The translations under genes were made by a program, and so were the position numbers. 64,000 bases of DNA from Ophioderma brevispina (taxonomy: Eukaryota > Echinodermata > Ophiuroidea > Amphilepidida > Ophiodermatidae): assembly GCA_023653785.1 (NCBI GenBank), contig JAMKCH010001721.1:98434-162433 (forward strand), in the 5' to 3' direction. Shown here piece by piece: positions 1 through 11,266 of the stretch. Position 1 is the stretch's first letter; each line of letters opens with the position of its first letter. The notes under the pieces were generated by a model. It worked only from the letters and a program-made list of their open reading frames with translations, did no database searches and was not told where the DNA came from.

Positions 1-1329
1 TGCTTTGTTTGTTTGTTTTTCTTCTCTTTCAAATAATGGATATAGAATTGGGAAGCAATAAAATTTATTAATGAATAAGAAGAAAGGTAGTTCCAAATAC
101 CTGCCATTTCGCGCGAATCATTTAAATACATTATGAATACCGGTGAGATTTCGAATCAGAATGCAAAACAAAAATCCAACCACAGTCACAGAGCGCACTA
201 CTGTTATCTTATTTATTATTAAAGAAAGTTTGTTGCACCATCTAGTTTTCTAAACGGGGTCATATACAGTGTCGTGAGACTGAGGGTCCTATATACCAAC
301 CATCTGTCTATTGTGTTCTCAATTCAGTGCAGTAGGCGTCATTTGTTCAGCCACTGTACCCAAGGCCTCGTCTACAGGTCACGGTTTATTCGTACATGTG
401 CTATGGTAGCTTATGAACTATCTCATGGGGGACACTCAGTTTCTACACCGGACCTCGGATAAACAGAAGTGTATTTTCAAAAGTGGCTCTTTGCACCCAT
501 TAATTTAATACGCAAAATCAGAAAATCGCAAAATCTATAGCAAAACTAAAACCTGTGAATAGTCACACTACTGGGGGATTCGTTTTTCGGGGAACGCACC
601 CGAAATGCCCAGGTGTACCGCTTGAATATTTCAGTACCTGGGACCAATGTGTCGATTGTTGATATATTTTCTTTGAAACTCCGCCTTATCCGAAATGTAA
701 TCACCAATCAACAGCCCATTACATGACTGCGCCGCGGTCCAAATATTACACTTATATTTTCCATATATCAGACTATAAGCTGGAACTTAAAGCTTTCACG
801 GACTTATAGTGATTAATGAGGTATGGACCTTTTTTAGTTGAAAAACAAATAAACATTATTATATATCAGTTTAAAAGCATAGTAAGTGTAAATTTCAACA
901 TTTTTTAGCTCACAAGAACCAAATGATCCCAATGCAAAGGTCTCAGCCAAGTTTGAAGGTTTTTTCTATACTTTAAAATTATTGATGTGTGATTATGTAC
1001 GAAGATAGTTGAATGAAAAACACGTAACATGATTCTTTACTTTGGTTTACTGCATTCAATATTTGTTAGTTTAATGACAAAATAAAATAGAAAAATTTTT
1101 TTTAATTTTGTATTTTGTCACAACTTGATTAAAAAACAAAAAATTTTTTATTATTTTATTAGAAATTGTGTATGCACAAAAAAAAATGGTTCAACATCAA
1201 ACTGAAGGACTATGTGCTGTTAAAAAAATAATAAACAGGGAGATGTTCGCTATCGAGTATTGTTGCATGCACCTACTTTTATAAGTGGTTACCCTGAAGT
1301 TGTAACGAGCTGTGGTACCCGTCTGAGCC
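1..1329. other. Upstream region of gene A, no gene seen
   Basis: No coding exon is supported here. The part from about 480 to 900 is diverged but alignable to 53160-53850 upstream of gene B, for example the shared words TTTGCACCCAT and TTTAATACGCA. This shows that the tandem duplication includes upstream DNA. Several A/T homopolymers lie at 1090-1200. Confidence 0.6.
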
Positions 1330-1357
1330 TATATAGGCTGCTACCCGAAACGTCAGT
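1330..1357 (+). promoter_or_regulatory. Candidate TATA box and initiator of gene A
   Basis: TATATAGG starts at 1330, and an initiator-like TCAGTT lies at 1352. The gap of about 23 bases is a little shorter than the usual TATA-to-start spacing. The position just upstream of the conserved first-exon candidate favours a real core promoter. Gene B has no equally clear TATA box at the matching place. Confidence 0.35.
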
Positions 1358-1457
1358 TCTTTCCAAAAGCGTTTATTTTTCCTCAAGATGAGCGGGGAGT
1401 CTTTTGACAGCTTTTAGTGGCAGGTTTGTTGTTGCTAGAGAGGATCCGATATGAAGG
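1358..1457 (+). other. Candidate first exon of carboxypeptidase gene A
   Basis: This stretch aligns with 54310-54413 in gene B: both have TTCTTTC/CTCAAGAT, a T-rich TTTTGAC word and a CCGATA motif. Both end at a strong GTAAGT donor, at 1458 here. An ATG at 1451 leaves only seven coding bases before the donor, so the exon would be nearly all 5' leader. No exon for the rest of the signal peptide was recognised downstream. The call rests on paralog conservation plus the donor, not on coding content. Confidence 0.3.
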
Positions 1458-2565
1458 GTAAGTATTCTGTGAACATTTCGTGTTTTTTGTTTTGTTTTTT
1501 TTTTGGGTGGGGGGAAGAGAAAACATGAGTGGTGTCTGCATGCGTTTATGTCATTGAGTTTGCAAAGTAGAATGTTCTTAGTCATACTCGTTTATTGGCA
1601 AGACTTAGGAGTAAGGAGTAGATGATGGTTTACCGAGATGAAAGAGAGTAATTTTTGGAACATTAAAGGGCCAAGTCCTTTGGAGGAGGATAAGCAAAAA
1701 AAAAACAAAACGCGAACACGAGTGGAAATCTCTTCTTGGAGGATTACTTTTTGAGTGGCAATTCATTCTTTTGAAGTACAACGCTACTCATTTAAGAGTG
1801 GTTTACATTTGTTTCACTCTTTCGGAAGTGAAATTGTCACTCTATGCACAAATACGGGTGCGTTATTGTGTGGTCACCGAGACCAATCCGGCCTAGGGCC
1901 TAGGTTATTTAACTACTCTTTAATAACAATCATTATTGTACCTTGCTTTACAATGATTATTATTATGAATCAAGTTACAACAAACACGATTCTAATTGTA
2001 GTCACTTTTATTAAATTCATATGTGATTATCAATTGATGATTATGGAGATTTATTTCATGGCTAACTTTGAAACTCGATTTAAAAGTGAAATCAGAAAAC
2101 CCTTATAGTAAAGTATAGATCGATAAAGATGAAAATCGACAAAAAATACAAAAGGATACAAGCCAATTGACATGAACCTGAAAGTACTGGCTGCATACGA
2201 AAACTTATCTGGCTTCTAGTACCAAGTACTGAGAATAACTCCACAAAACTGAACATGAGGTAAGTACTACGCTACCTACAGGAATCTGAGTTGGGAGAAG
2301 GTTACGCTCGTTATACGCAATGTTCAACAATTATAAAGACGCCTTTTTTTCTTTTTGCAGTTTTTACTTCAATGTGTTGTTAATGCAAGCAGCTGTGTGC
2401 TTACTGTATTGTACCAGCAATGCGGCAAAGCGTTATTATACAATATTGGAATAGTAATTTTAAGTGTTGTTGGCCTTAGGTATAGGCCTATAAGCCTAAT
2501 ACCATGGAGATTTATAGTGAGATGGTGGGGAAAAATCGCAGAAGTCATTTTCATATATTAAGCCA

Positions 2566-2800
2566 TTGCGGGGTTATTTTTCCTTCGTCTATCCTTCTTC
2601 TCGTCTTATCGCGGCGTCGGCGCCTTCTGTTCGACTTTATTCTCCTCCTCCTTCTTCTCCTCCTGTCGTCCTACAGCCTTCTTCTCGCCTCCTCCCGCCT
2701 TCTTCTTCTCCCCTCCTCCTCTCGCCTTCTTATTCTTCTTGCTTCTCTTCTTCTAATAGTCTACACTACATAATACTACTACTACTACTACTAACTACTA
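2566..2800 (+). repeat. Pyrimidine-rich CTT/CTC tract followed by an ACT microsatellite
   Basis: An almost pure T/C run of CTTCTC and CCTCCTT units spans about 2580-2760, and ACT trinucleotides lie near 2776-2795. The long reading frames here, rich in Leu and Ser or Pro, are simple-sequence artefacts. The tract occupies the part of gene A where the propeptide exon would be expected by comparison with gene B. Confidence 0.8.
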
Positions 2801-3016
2801 TACTATAGGCTACTAATACTGGACCGATTTGCTACCTCTTCTGGTACATGTCTTCACCTCGTTTCTTCGCCTCCACCGCCCTTTGCTTCATCCTCTTCTT
2901 CCCCTTCTAGTCTTCTCTAATTTAATTTAAAAGAACGAATTACAAAAAAGGAAATTCTGGACAAAGACACTAAGATCTTGATTTTTTTTTTCTCGTTTTT
3001 GTTGTTTGTGTTTCAG

Positions 3017-3112
3017 ACACACAATGGATACAAGACATGGCGAACACCTATTCGTTTGCATCCAGGGGATCTCTCGTTCGTCTTTTGAAGGCATGGATAT
3101 CGATACTTAAGA
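3017..3112 (+). CDS. Carboxypeptidase gene A, exon for start of mature domain (frame-broken)
   Basis: This exon is homologous to gene B exon 57859-57957. It encodes the start of the M14 catalytic domain, where the consensus is a W-I-x-x-M segment followed by S-x-E-G-R-D. The reading W-I-Q-D-M-A-N-T-Y-S-F-A-S-R-G-S-L is visible from about 3024. An acceptor CAG ends at 3016 and a donor GTAGGT starts at 3113. The exon is 96 bases against 99 in gene B because three single bases are missing, near 3023, 3076 and 3102. Each deletion shifts the frame while the total stays divisible by three. I infer either read errors or pseudogenisation. The neighbouring exon 3431 shows the same kind of damage, while exons further downstream are clean. 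Confidence 0.6.
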
Positions 3113-3354
3113 GTAGGTGGAAATCTCATAGAAGCGATCCGGTATCTTCAAATTTTCAACCTTATTTTTACATAAACATTTCCTGTCAGGGGTTTTATTT
3201 TATTAGAAAACAAGTCCGTTAATTGCGCATATGTTGAATTGTACCAATGTTTTGGTCGGTAACTCAATTTCATACTTTTTACTGTTGTTACCACTTCCAC
3301 TACTGTATTATTAATTGTTTATTACATTTATTTACTTAATCATTTCATATTATA

Positions 3355-3415
3355 TATATATATCTATCATAATATATCTATCTATATTATTATTATTATT
3401 ATTATTATTAATATT
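3355..3415 (+). repeat. AT and TTA microsatellites
   Basis: TA dinucleotides at about 3350-3363 are followed by TTA/ATT trinucleotide repeats at about 3385-3412. They lie just before the acceptor of the exon at 3431. Gene B has a TTA-rich repeat in the same place (59550-59585), so this feature predates the duplication. Confidence 0.85.
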
Positions 3416-3430
3416 ATTAGATCTTGACAG

Positions 3431-3541
3431 CTCAGCAAGGTGGAACCAGTCCAAATGCCTTCTGTCTTCCATGTGGCATCCACGCCCGTGATGGTATTTC
3501 TCCACAACTATGATCTACACATGACGGGGGGGGGGTGGGGT
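3431..3541 (+). CDS. Carboxypeptidase gene A, zinc-site exon HxxE (frame-broken)
   Basis: The frame reads S-P-N-A-F and then C-G-I-H-A-R-D-G-I-S-P, the M14 signature G-I-H-A-R-E-W-I-S-P in which His69 and Glu72 bind zinc. Glu-Trp appears as Asp-Gly only because GAATGG is read as GATGG: one A is missing near 3491 compared with gene B. A second indel near 3506 puts a stop before the conserved I-Y-M-T. An acceptor CAG ends at 3430. A donor GTAAGC lies at 3542 after a G-run that is expanded relative to gene B. The motif is otherwise perfect, so a base-calling deletion is at least as likely as genuine loss of the zinc ligand. Confidence 0.55.
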
Positions 3542-3654
3542 GTAAGCGGGGAAAGTAAGTGATGTTTGCATCACCACAAGGAGTCCAGCATCCGCACGCC
3601 ACACCGCGCGCCCGCTCGAGCTGCCCGCAACCAACACACCCGCACGGTCGGATC

Positions 3655-3711
3655 AACACACACACACACACACCACACACACATACACCACACACACACA
3701 CACACACAACA
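3655..3711 (+). repeat. AC dinucleotide microsatellite
   Basis: This is a run of CA repeats broken by CC and TA. It lies just after the zinc-site exon of gene A, and gene B has a CA microsatellite at the matching position (about 59880-59908). The open frames on both strands here are low-complexity shadows. Confidence 0.9.
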
Positions 3712-4448
3712 TTCTCTTTGAGGCTATTTACGCGCGAGCAATATATATTTCCGTATGACCCTATAGTTATAGAAGGCGACAAGCTTTCACTAGATAATAT
3801 GCTTTAAACTGTTCATAGTATTCTATCACAATTAGTATATCGTTTTATTCCGTAAAGCTTATTTAGGATGAAAATCAATTTCTCCCACATCTTATCTCGC
3901 TAGTGTATAGTGAATAATGCAGATGTCACCTGTTCGAATCCACCTGCAACCTCTTTAAAAGAATATATTTTCATTATATTTTTTATAGTAAGAGACATTC
4001 TCTAAGTAAAGTGTTTAAAATACCATGTTGCAATACGTAAATGTGAAATACCTCACGTATCATATGGTAGAAATAATTACTTACGGCTTTAAGCGCTATA
4101 TAAAGCTGATTATTAATATTACTTTAAACTAGAACCCAAACCGCATGAAAATCTGATTTCCCTTACTATTTTTGGTGCAAAATTGATTTGCGACTTTCGT
4201 TTATTGTGCGTCCATACTACTTGCTATTGCTACTTAGTTTTATGACCGTTCAGGTCTGTGGTTTAAACGACTGATAATGTAGACTACCTTTCGGCGGGCG
4301 AACATATTTCCCACCACTGCTCACAATTCTGTTTTCACACCAATGGCACAACTCCATGAACTAACTTCCACACCTGACGACGGTCACGGTTATGGCCAGC
4401 TAAAAGGTTATAATCCACGTATTGCTTCAGCAACGCACTACGTTTAGC

Positions 4449-4533
4449 AACCAATCAGAAAAGTAAAAAAACAAACAAACCACGCGTTGTTTTTTATTAG
4501 GCAACGCGTTGCTTTTTTACCTTTTCTGATTGT
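4449..4533. repeat. Imperfect inverted repeat with GCAACGCGTTGC core
   Basis: CAATCAGAAAAG followed by an A-run on the left pairs with a T-run and CTTTTCTGATTG on the right. The dodecamer GCAACGCGTTGC lies at 4501-4512 beside the right arm. It could be a small MITE or the end of a longer decayed element. Confidence 0.5.
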
Positions 4534-6016
4534 AGTCCAGGCTACATATTCATTTAATAACTATAATCAACCTGTTTTATTAGATCTATAATGTTTTTCA
4601 ACGTTTCTCGCCAGTTTTTTGTGCTGATGCTGAATCCGATCGATTTTCAGACGAGCAACTTTTGAGCTTTTTGTAGAAACGCAAAAAATCAAAAGGGCCA
4701 CCCCAAACACAAATATTCATCTCTTTTTCACTGAAAAGTCGGTAATTTTTCAGCCTGTTTCGTTAAAAAAAACTCCATTGTGACAATTACATATGAATTC
4801 TGTACCACGTAACCAATGATTCAATATGGCCGTCATACAATAAGTTCTGGATTCGTGAACTACTCTTGACTGCGGTTTTGGTATTTGATATCTATCTGGT
4901 GTTTTGGCAGTCAAGCAAGTATTAAAACCATAATAAATATTTTAAAAATGTGATTATACATTCCTCATTATAGATCCAAGATGGCGTCCGTACACTAATA
5001 TATCTGTAATTGATAGTCTGTGTCTAACCTACTCACTGCAATTTTGTGTATATCCCTGTAAGTCATCAGATCAATGTACATATCATTAGTAATCAGAGGA
5101 ATCGATTCATGTAAGATGCCATCCAATGATGGGCTAGAAAATGACATTTACTAGCGGCGAAAATCGATTACCAGTAGTCTAGAGATATATGTTTCTTTGT
5201 TTAAGTGTTGCAGGTTTTCGGCGTCCATTGGCATCCTATTGGGATTTTGATGAAATACCGACCCAAAGACATTTAGATATGCCTTACTGGGATTTTAGGA
5301 AATGATAATATAACTAAAACCACAAAATATATATTTAGTCTATAGCGTGAATGAATTACTGACCTTTACGGATTGACATTTGCACCCTATTGAACGCCTA
5401 ATCCATTCAGGATGCCATCTTGCAGAATATCAATCCACTTTATTATGTTATGATTTTAAATGCTCTGAATGAGATATAGTGATCTACACAAACATGGCAG
5501 CTCTCTTGGATATATGTAGTACTGAATTTGTCATTTTTGGAGGCCATCTTGATCGTTTACTTGATTTGATTGATTCTAAATTGTTGAAAGCTATTCCTAA
5601 TGAATTCTATTAATATATTGATTGCTAGCATTGATTATCTATATACCAAGTTACCATTCTACGTAAAAAGTAGATAAATATCACACATTTTTGTTGTATT
5701 GGCGGGCCCTATGAATCTATATTAATCAAGCGGTTAATGAATCTTACTTTAATTGGTCACAATGTATTTTTGACTGGACAGGCCAACAAATTAAAACTTT
5801 TGAGTAATACCATAATGAGTTTTTAGTGTTTTGGTGGCCCTTTATATTTGCGTGCTTTGAAAATCTCAAGGTTTTTCGTCTGGCATCCATCGATTCAGAT
5901 TCAGCAAATAAACTGGTCCTAGAACCGTTGAAACAATTATATATATTTCATACAAAGTCACATGGTCCTGTAGCCTGTCACGATGGTTCTCTAAGCAAAG
6001 TTTAAATATTCATATC

Positions 6017-6122
6017 GCAACTCGTTGCTAATAAAAGCAAAGCAACGCGTTGTTTATGTACTGTCCGGAAAGCAACTGGTTGCTTTTTGACTTTTCGATG
6101 AGCTGGCTAAGCAACGCGTTGT
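6017..6122. repeat. Cluster of four palindromic GCAAC-NN-GTTGC dodecamers
   Basis: Four near-identical palindromes start at 6017 (NN=TC), 6042 (CG), 6072 (TG) and 6111 (CG). They lie 25, 30 and 39 bases apart and most are followed by T-runs. A fifth copy is at 4501. No family was recognised. Both a protein-binding cluster and the subterminal repeats of a transposon are possible. Confidence 0.5.
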
Positions 6123-6505
6123 TTTTCCTGAATGCATCGCTTTGCTAAGCAAAGCACGCTTGCAGCAAAACGTTATGACCTTTTTAGTTTTGACTACACG
6201 GTGAGCAAAATAGATGATTGACAGATGGACATCATTTGGCTCCCGCAACTTTGGTACTACAGGCAAAAATAGACTCCTCTGAGCAATATGAAAAAAATGG
6301 CCATAAACCTCCTTCTTAACACTTAGTGACAAGGGGGGGGGGTTCCTCCTAGGGACCCTCCATTTGTTTTCGCGCTGGTCGCTTTCGCGTGGTATTTTTG
6401 CGCCGAATTTTTTGTAATTGTCTGACTCTTTAATGCGCTTCTTGCATACCAAATATTAAAATCGGCGGCCGTTAATGAGTTAATGAGGGAGGGTCCATGG
6501 AACCA

Positions 6506-6530
6506 CCCCCCCCCCCCCCCCCCCCCCCCC
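6506..6530 (+). repeat. Poly-C run of 25
   Basis: There are twenty-five consecutive C. This is a G-quadruplex or i-motif candidate and a site where assembly length is unreliable. Confidence 0.95.
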
Positions 6531-7104
6531 GTGGGTCACTCAACGGAAGTCCATCTGGAAAAATTTAAACATCAAGAACCACACACAATTTTTTTAAATA
6601 AATTTCGTAACAAAACTTCCCCCGGAAAGTTGTTTCCTTAGGGCCCCCCTCCCCCCTTGGGCACAACGGGCGGAAAACCCCTTGGTCACTTAAGTTGTTA
6701 AAACTGCATAATCAAATAATAAGATTTCAAACAAACCTCCTATTTTTATGTCGAAGTGATCGGGTTATAGCACATTTCCCTCACAAACAATGCGAGGTTC
6801 AGTTCACAAAATTCACAACAATGCTATAAAACAATTTTCTTTCTTCCCCTCAAAGGGGGCTGTAGCTTAGCGTAGGTTTATCTTCGAAGTATAGAATCAA
6901 CTACGTCGGTATATCTTTCGCAAAAACGCCGAATGTGTTAATAATCTGAGCTTGTTCACCAGTGGAGTGAATATATTATTTTAATATTGGTAAATCCGCG
7001 CTTCAATCCATGGACAAGTTGTTCATACGCTGGTGTATAAATAGAACTGTTTACATTTTTTGACCCCTTTTCATGTATTTTATATTGCATGTTTTCTGAA
7101 TCAG

Positions 7105-7199
7105 TGGCTGAGAGCTCTGATGACATCTACCTCGATAACTTGGACATATTCATCATTCCCATTTCTGAACGCATTGGCTACACATACACATGGCCAAAC
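7105..7199 (+). CDS. Carboxypeptidase gene A, exon with L-D-I-F-I-I-P
   Basis: This 95-base intact exon starts with two bases that complete a split codon. It encodes A-E-S-S-D-D-I-Y-L-D-N-L-D-I-F-I-I-P followed by I-G-Y-T-Y-T-W-P-N. It matches the M14 strand L-D-I-Y-I-x-P and the G-Y-x-Y-T-W loop that precede the R-M-W-R-K motif. The usual N-P-D before G-Y is replaced by S-E-R-I, a small departure. The acceptor TCAG ends at 7104 and the donor GTAAGG starts at 7200. The exon ends in phase 0, which fits the start of exon 10618. A diverged paralogous exon lies at 61382-61468. Confidence 0.85.
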
Positions 7200-7242
7200 G
7201 TAAGGATAACCGGAATACCACTTGTTTTATAAATGTCGTCAT

Positions 7243-7588
7243 GGGCGGGAAAAACCTCTATGTGCATTTGACCTTGTAAGAGCCAAAGCTCACATTAGTA
7301 AAACGGTAACTGACAAAACTCATTGTAACATTTTCATGAGAACCACAACAATATTTTACTGTAATGCTTGCACAAGAAGGTTTTTCTTTCTCCAACAGAT
7401 TTAGATAAGTATTATTAACCCTCAGATTCTGAAATAAACTGCATATAATTTACTATCAGATTTGACTTGAAATTCAAACTAGAAGCCGATGTGACCAAAA
7501 TGCACATTGAGGTTGTGCTCTGGGCCCACTATGTACATATGTGGTTTGCATTTGACCTCTGGAGTTACATATGAGGTTTTTCCCGCCC
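7243..7588. mobile_element. MITE-like element with 16-bp terminal inverted repeats
   Basis: GGGCGGGAAAAACCTC at 7243-7258 is the exact reverse complement of GAGGTTTTTCCCGCCC at 7573-7588. The roughly 346-bp unit has no transposase. A second pair, GTGCATTTGACC and GCATTTGACCTC, lies inside. No clear target duplication was resolved. Confidence 0.7.
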
Positions 7589-8230
7589 AGCGGACGAAAT
7601 GTTGTTTCTAAATAAATGCATACAAGCATGAAAGCTTTTGAAAAAAAAACAGTTAAAAAAACTTTAGAGATTACTATACAATATAAGAGAAAATACAGGG
7701 CTGATATAAAATCTTAAATACTGGCCTTAGAGTAGGAGCAGAGTGTCCTTAATATCCAGAAGGTCCCTATAAGGAATTCGTTCATGCCTGCCTACATCTA
7801 AGGTTGATACCTTCAGTAAGTTAGTAATGGACCCATCTATATCAATGCAAAGTCGTTAGTGGTCTGAATGTTGTGGTCACTTTTTCATAGAGCAATTTTT
7901 AAGGTTACAAACGGGTCAAAGTGGTCGGAAGTAATTGGTACAAAACTATACATTTACACATTTGCCTGCAGTTATAGGCAGTGCTCTGAGCCAGGTGTTA
8001 TGCTAAGAATTATGTAAGACTATTACTTATCGCGGCTATTTTTAGGAGAGACGAAAGTATAATGCATGCTGATTACACAATAGAAGATTATTTGCAAAAT
8101 AATCTTCGCAGTTGAGAGATGTAAATGATTGCATGGACATTCCCCTCTTATAATTAGAAAAAAAGTAGCAAAGGAGTAGTCCTGCTGTATGCCCATCCGA
8201 CCTTGCACATGAATATGCTCAATAATAACC

Positions 8231-8362
8231 TGCTGATTACAAATCTTTATAATGATATCACTTTGTCTTCCTTACGCATTTTGAGATTTTGTTAATTTAC
8301 CTCTTCTCGATCTCAAATTGTTCGAGGCTGACAAAGTTACATCACCAAGATTTGGACTTTGC
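8231..8362. repeat. Short palindromic repeat (CCTGCTGATTACAAATCTT family)
   Basis: The left end CCTGCTGATTACAAATCTT and the right part AAAGTTACATCACCAAGATTTGG form inverted arms. The same family forms a cleaner 136-bp palindrome at 62649-62784 in gene B, upstream of the equivalent exon. It therefore predates the duplication or has inserted repeatedly. It abuts the larger foldback at 8363. Confidence 0.6.
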
Positions 8363-10410
8363 AAATGTTTTGATCGTTTCTAGGTAACATTGATCTGCTG
8401 ATTCCAATCTTGATGATGTAACTTTTGCATCATTTAGCATTTTGAGATATTGAAGGGGGTCAAATTTGTGAACGTTTCATGCATATGGGATTAAAAGGTG
8501 TATTATCCGGGGTGTATATACATGTTCATCTGGTTCTAGGGATTTAGGCTAGCGGGCAAGATCTCATAGCGTTTACAAAGGTGACGCACCCCTTACAAGT
8601 ACATAATTTTGCTAAAATAAACAGTCTAAAATGATCAAAATCAGTTCTACGCGTGTTCTCACTTCTAGTATGTGCACATTTTCGTGAAAATTAATTAAAT
8701 GTCATCTCCTTCTTTTCCCCCTGAATATCAGTGACCAAGAGATGTACACCACGTTCCATGACTCCAGCAAATAATGGTGCTATTGATATAGCGTTATGAA
8801 TAGGATGAATAGGACAACGGACTTCAGATTCTCTGGGACTGCAAACCATTGTTATTGTCCATGACGTTAAAAGCGTTTGAATTGTTTTTACCGCCCGCTT
8901 TAGATTGAGCTAGAGGCTCATTCACGAAGAAAATAAAACTCAAACTTCTGCTGGGAGTTTAATAACTTTGATCGTATATTTCATCATTTATTCAAAAAGA
9001 AAACGAAGATGAGCAAAAATCATGAAAGAAGTTTGATTGGCAGGCTATGACCTAACATCTTGGTGCAGAACCAACACCCATAACTTAATCATATTAATAT
9101 TGGACCTCTTTTCTATTCAATTAAAAGTGTGTTCGGCACCGGTTCACCTGCATTTCATATAGGTGAATGATTTTCGATTTCTGCTATGAAAGCAATATAA
9201 TTGCATAGAAATGGGGTTACGCGGCAAGTTACGGTTTTGGTTCTGCACAAAGCTGTTAGGTCACAGTTTGCCAAACAATTTGTTTTTCTCATGAGCTTTG
9301 TTCACCTTCGTTTCCCTTTCGAATAAAGGATGAAATATAGGGTCAAAGAAAATTGAACACACAATAGAACCTCTAACTTTATTTATTCGTGAAAGAGGAC
9401 GGAAAATTTGTGTTCCACGTCATGAAAAATAGCTTAATCTAAATCGGGGTGATGGTATAGCACCTGCAATCTTTCCAGTTCCATGGATAATAACAATGGC
9501 TCTGCAGTTCCAGATGAAAAAGGAATCTGTGAAGTGTTTGGTCTTCTACATACCGAGCGGATCTATCAATAGCCCCCATTATTTGCTGGAGTCAATGAAT
9601 CATGGTGTACATCCCGTAGTCACTGATATTCAGTGCATAAATTGAGATGACATTTAATTCAATTTCTCGAAAATGTGCACATACTAGAAGTGAGAACACA
9701 CGTAGAACTGATTTCTATAATTTTAGGAAAATTATTCGGAAGATTTATGTACTTCCCAGGGGTGCGCCACCTTGGTCTTTTTCCGAGCATCTTTTTCGCT
9801 TTGGCCTCATGGCCTAATTTAAAAAGGTATATCTAGAGCAGTTATTTTCAAGTAGGCTTAAAATGGTTCACGGTCACTGCGGGGTTTAAAAAAAATAACG
9901 CACAGATTTATCTCAAAATGAGCTCAAATTCTTCATGCTTATAAATAGTAATGTAAAATACAGTAATGTTCTTTGTTTGACATTGGGGATATAATTAATG
10001 GAAAAAATAGTGTTAAGGCCCACAGGGTATATGGGGGATCAGCACTCTGGTCTCTGCTGATTACCATAAAGTAAATGCATACTTCCTATTGTAACATTCC
10101 AATACAAACAATTTGAAACCAATCGGATCAATATAAATGTTTACGCACCCCCCCCTCCCCTGATGACCATGAACAGTTTTAGCCTGTCGTGCAAACACAA
10201 AAGGTTGTAGAGATAAACTATACCGTATTTAAATCCCTAAAACCAGGTGAACATGTCTATACACCTTTTAACGCCGTGTGAAACATTTACAAAATTTACC
10301 CCTGTTAATTTGCCCCTTCCCTATCTCAAAATGCTCAAGGATGACGAAATTGCATCATCAAGATCTGGAATCAGCAGGTCAATGTTGCCCAGAAAGCAAC
10401 AAAACATTCT
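8363..10410. mobile_element. 2-kb foldback element, arms about 700 bp or more
   Basis: Left-arm sequence from 8363 pairs, inverted, with right-arm sequence ending near 10410. One matching pair is CTTCTAGTATGTGCACATTTTCG at the 8670s with its inverse at the 9680s. Another is the segment around 8480 (AAAAGGTGTAT) with its inverse near 10262. The centre is about 9085-9215. The right arm carries an extra segment of about 400 bp at about 9790-10220. No transposase frame is visible. Partial relatives lie at 11890-13485, 42870-43480 and 48075-48330. It sits in the gene A intron between exons 7105 and 10618. Confidence 0.8.
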
Positions 10411-10617
10411 GCGCAGACTTTTTTGTAACGTCATATGGGCCCGCCGCAGGACTAAGCCATATCAAAACCTTTCGTGGAGACTCTTATGCAAGGTCATATT
10501 GAAGGTCATATTTGTCTACATCTTGACGACAGGACGTTTTTATATACATATATTAATCCTGCATACCCGCTGAACATACGCACACAACTTAGACATTGTA
10601 CGTGTTACATATTACAG

Positions 10618-10705
10618 GATAGAATGTGGAGAAAGAACAGGAACACTAATGGAGGTGGCTGCGTCGGAGTAGATCTAAACAGGAACTGGGCCAAAGGATT
10701 TGGAG
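10618..10705 (+). CDS. Carboxypeptidase gene A, exon with R-M-W-R-K and D-L-N-R-N-W
   Basis: This 88-base intact exon encodes D-R-M-W-R-K-N-R then [11 protein letters not shown] and G-F-G. In bovine carboxypeptidase A numbering it carries Arg127 (transition-state stabilisation), Asn144 and Arg145 (binding the substrate C-terminal carboxylate) and Cys138 of the conserved disulfide. The acceptor TTACAG ends at 10617 and the donor GTAATG starts at 10706, in phase 1. A CT microsatellite follows immediately. A second, error-ridden copy lies at 14138-14216, and the paralogous gene B exon at 62959-63046 lacks Arg145. Confidence 0.93.
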
Positions 10706-11266
10706 GTAATGCGCCGCGTCTCTCTCTCTCTCTCGCTCTCTTTCCGTTTGTTTTCTTTGTCAGTTTGTTTGCCAAGCATTATCTGTCTTGTTCTCCCTTT
10801 TCCAACATTTAAAAGGGCATTTCGTGATCCAAAGCCTCGTCTCCCCGACTTACCTGAAAAAAGTTGAGATTTTTATATCATCTGAATAGTGGGCTTAAGT
10901 ATAGGATGTGTGTCTAATCTTACGTACAAATTCCATCTACTCTGCATTTTCTGTTCTACGGACAGACAGAAAATACAACACGTCATTGTGATGTCATATC
11001 CAGCATGTTGGTATTAATTCTGGTAACGACGGAAAGAGAAAGAGGAGAGTTAAAGCTATCTATAGGTACCAAACCAAAGTATATGGGCATTACACATGGT
11101 CAGTGAGAATGAATGAATGCAAAACATCAACTGACAATTTCATTATTTTTTTTGGCGCAAGCAAGTCGGGTTAAAGTAGGTTGGTGATTTAAAAAAAAAA
11201 AGTGGTAACGAGAAACACCCTCTTGGGTAGAAGAGGTTTAACACAAGTTCATTTTTCAACCTGCAG

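Larger units (their letters stand above)
3800..7100. other. Intron of gene A between zinc-site exon and exon 7105
   Basis: No exon was recognised in this 3.3-kb stretch. It holds an inverted repeat at 4449-4533, a cluster of palindromic GCAAC-NN-GTTGC words at 6017-6122 and a poly-C run at 6506-6530. A segment at about 6660-6710 aligns with 60220-60275 in gene B (shared CCTTGGTCACT and GTTAAA words). Confidence 0.6.

Noticed and set aside
2504..2808. Overlapping plus-strand frames rich in Leu/Ser/Pro
   Set aside because: They translate a CTTCTC simple repeat; several frames are open at once and none has a domain.
3432..3807. Minus-strand Cys/Val-rich frame and plus-strand His/Thr frame
   Set aside because: They overlap the zinc-site exon and the CA microsatellite, and are shadows of these.
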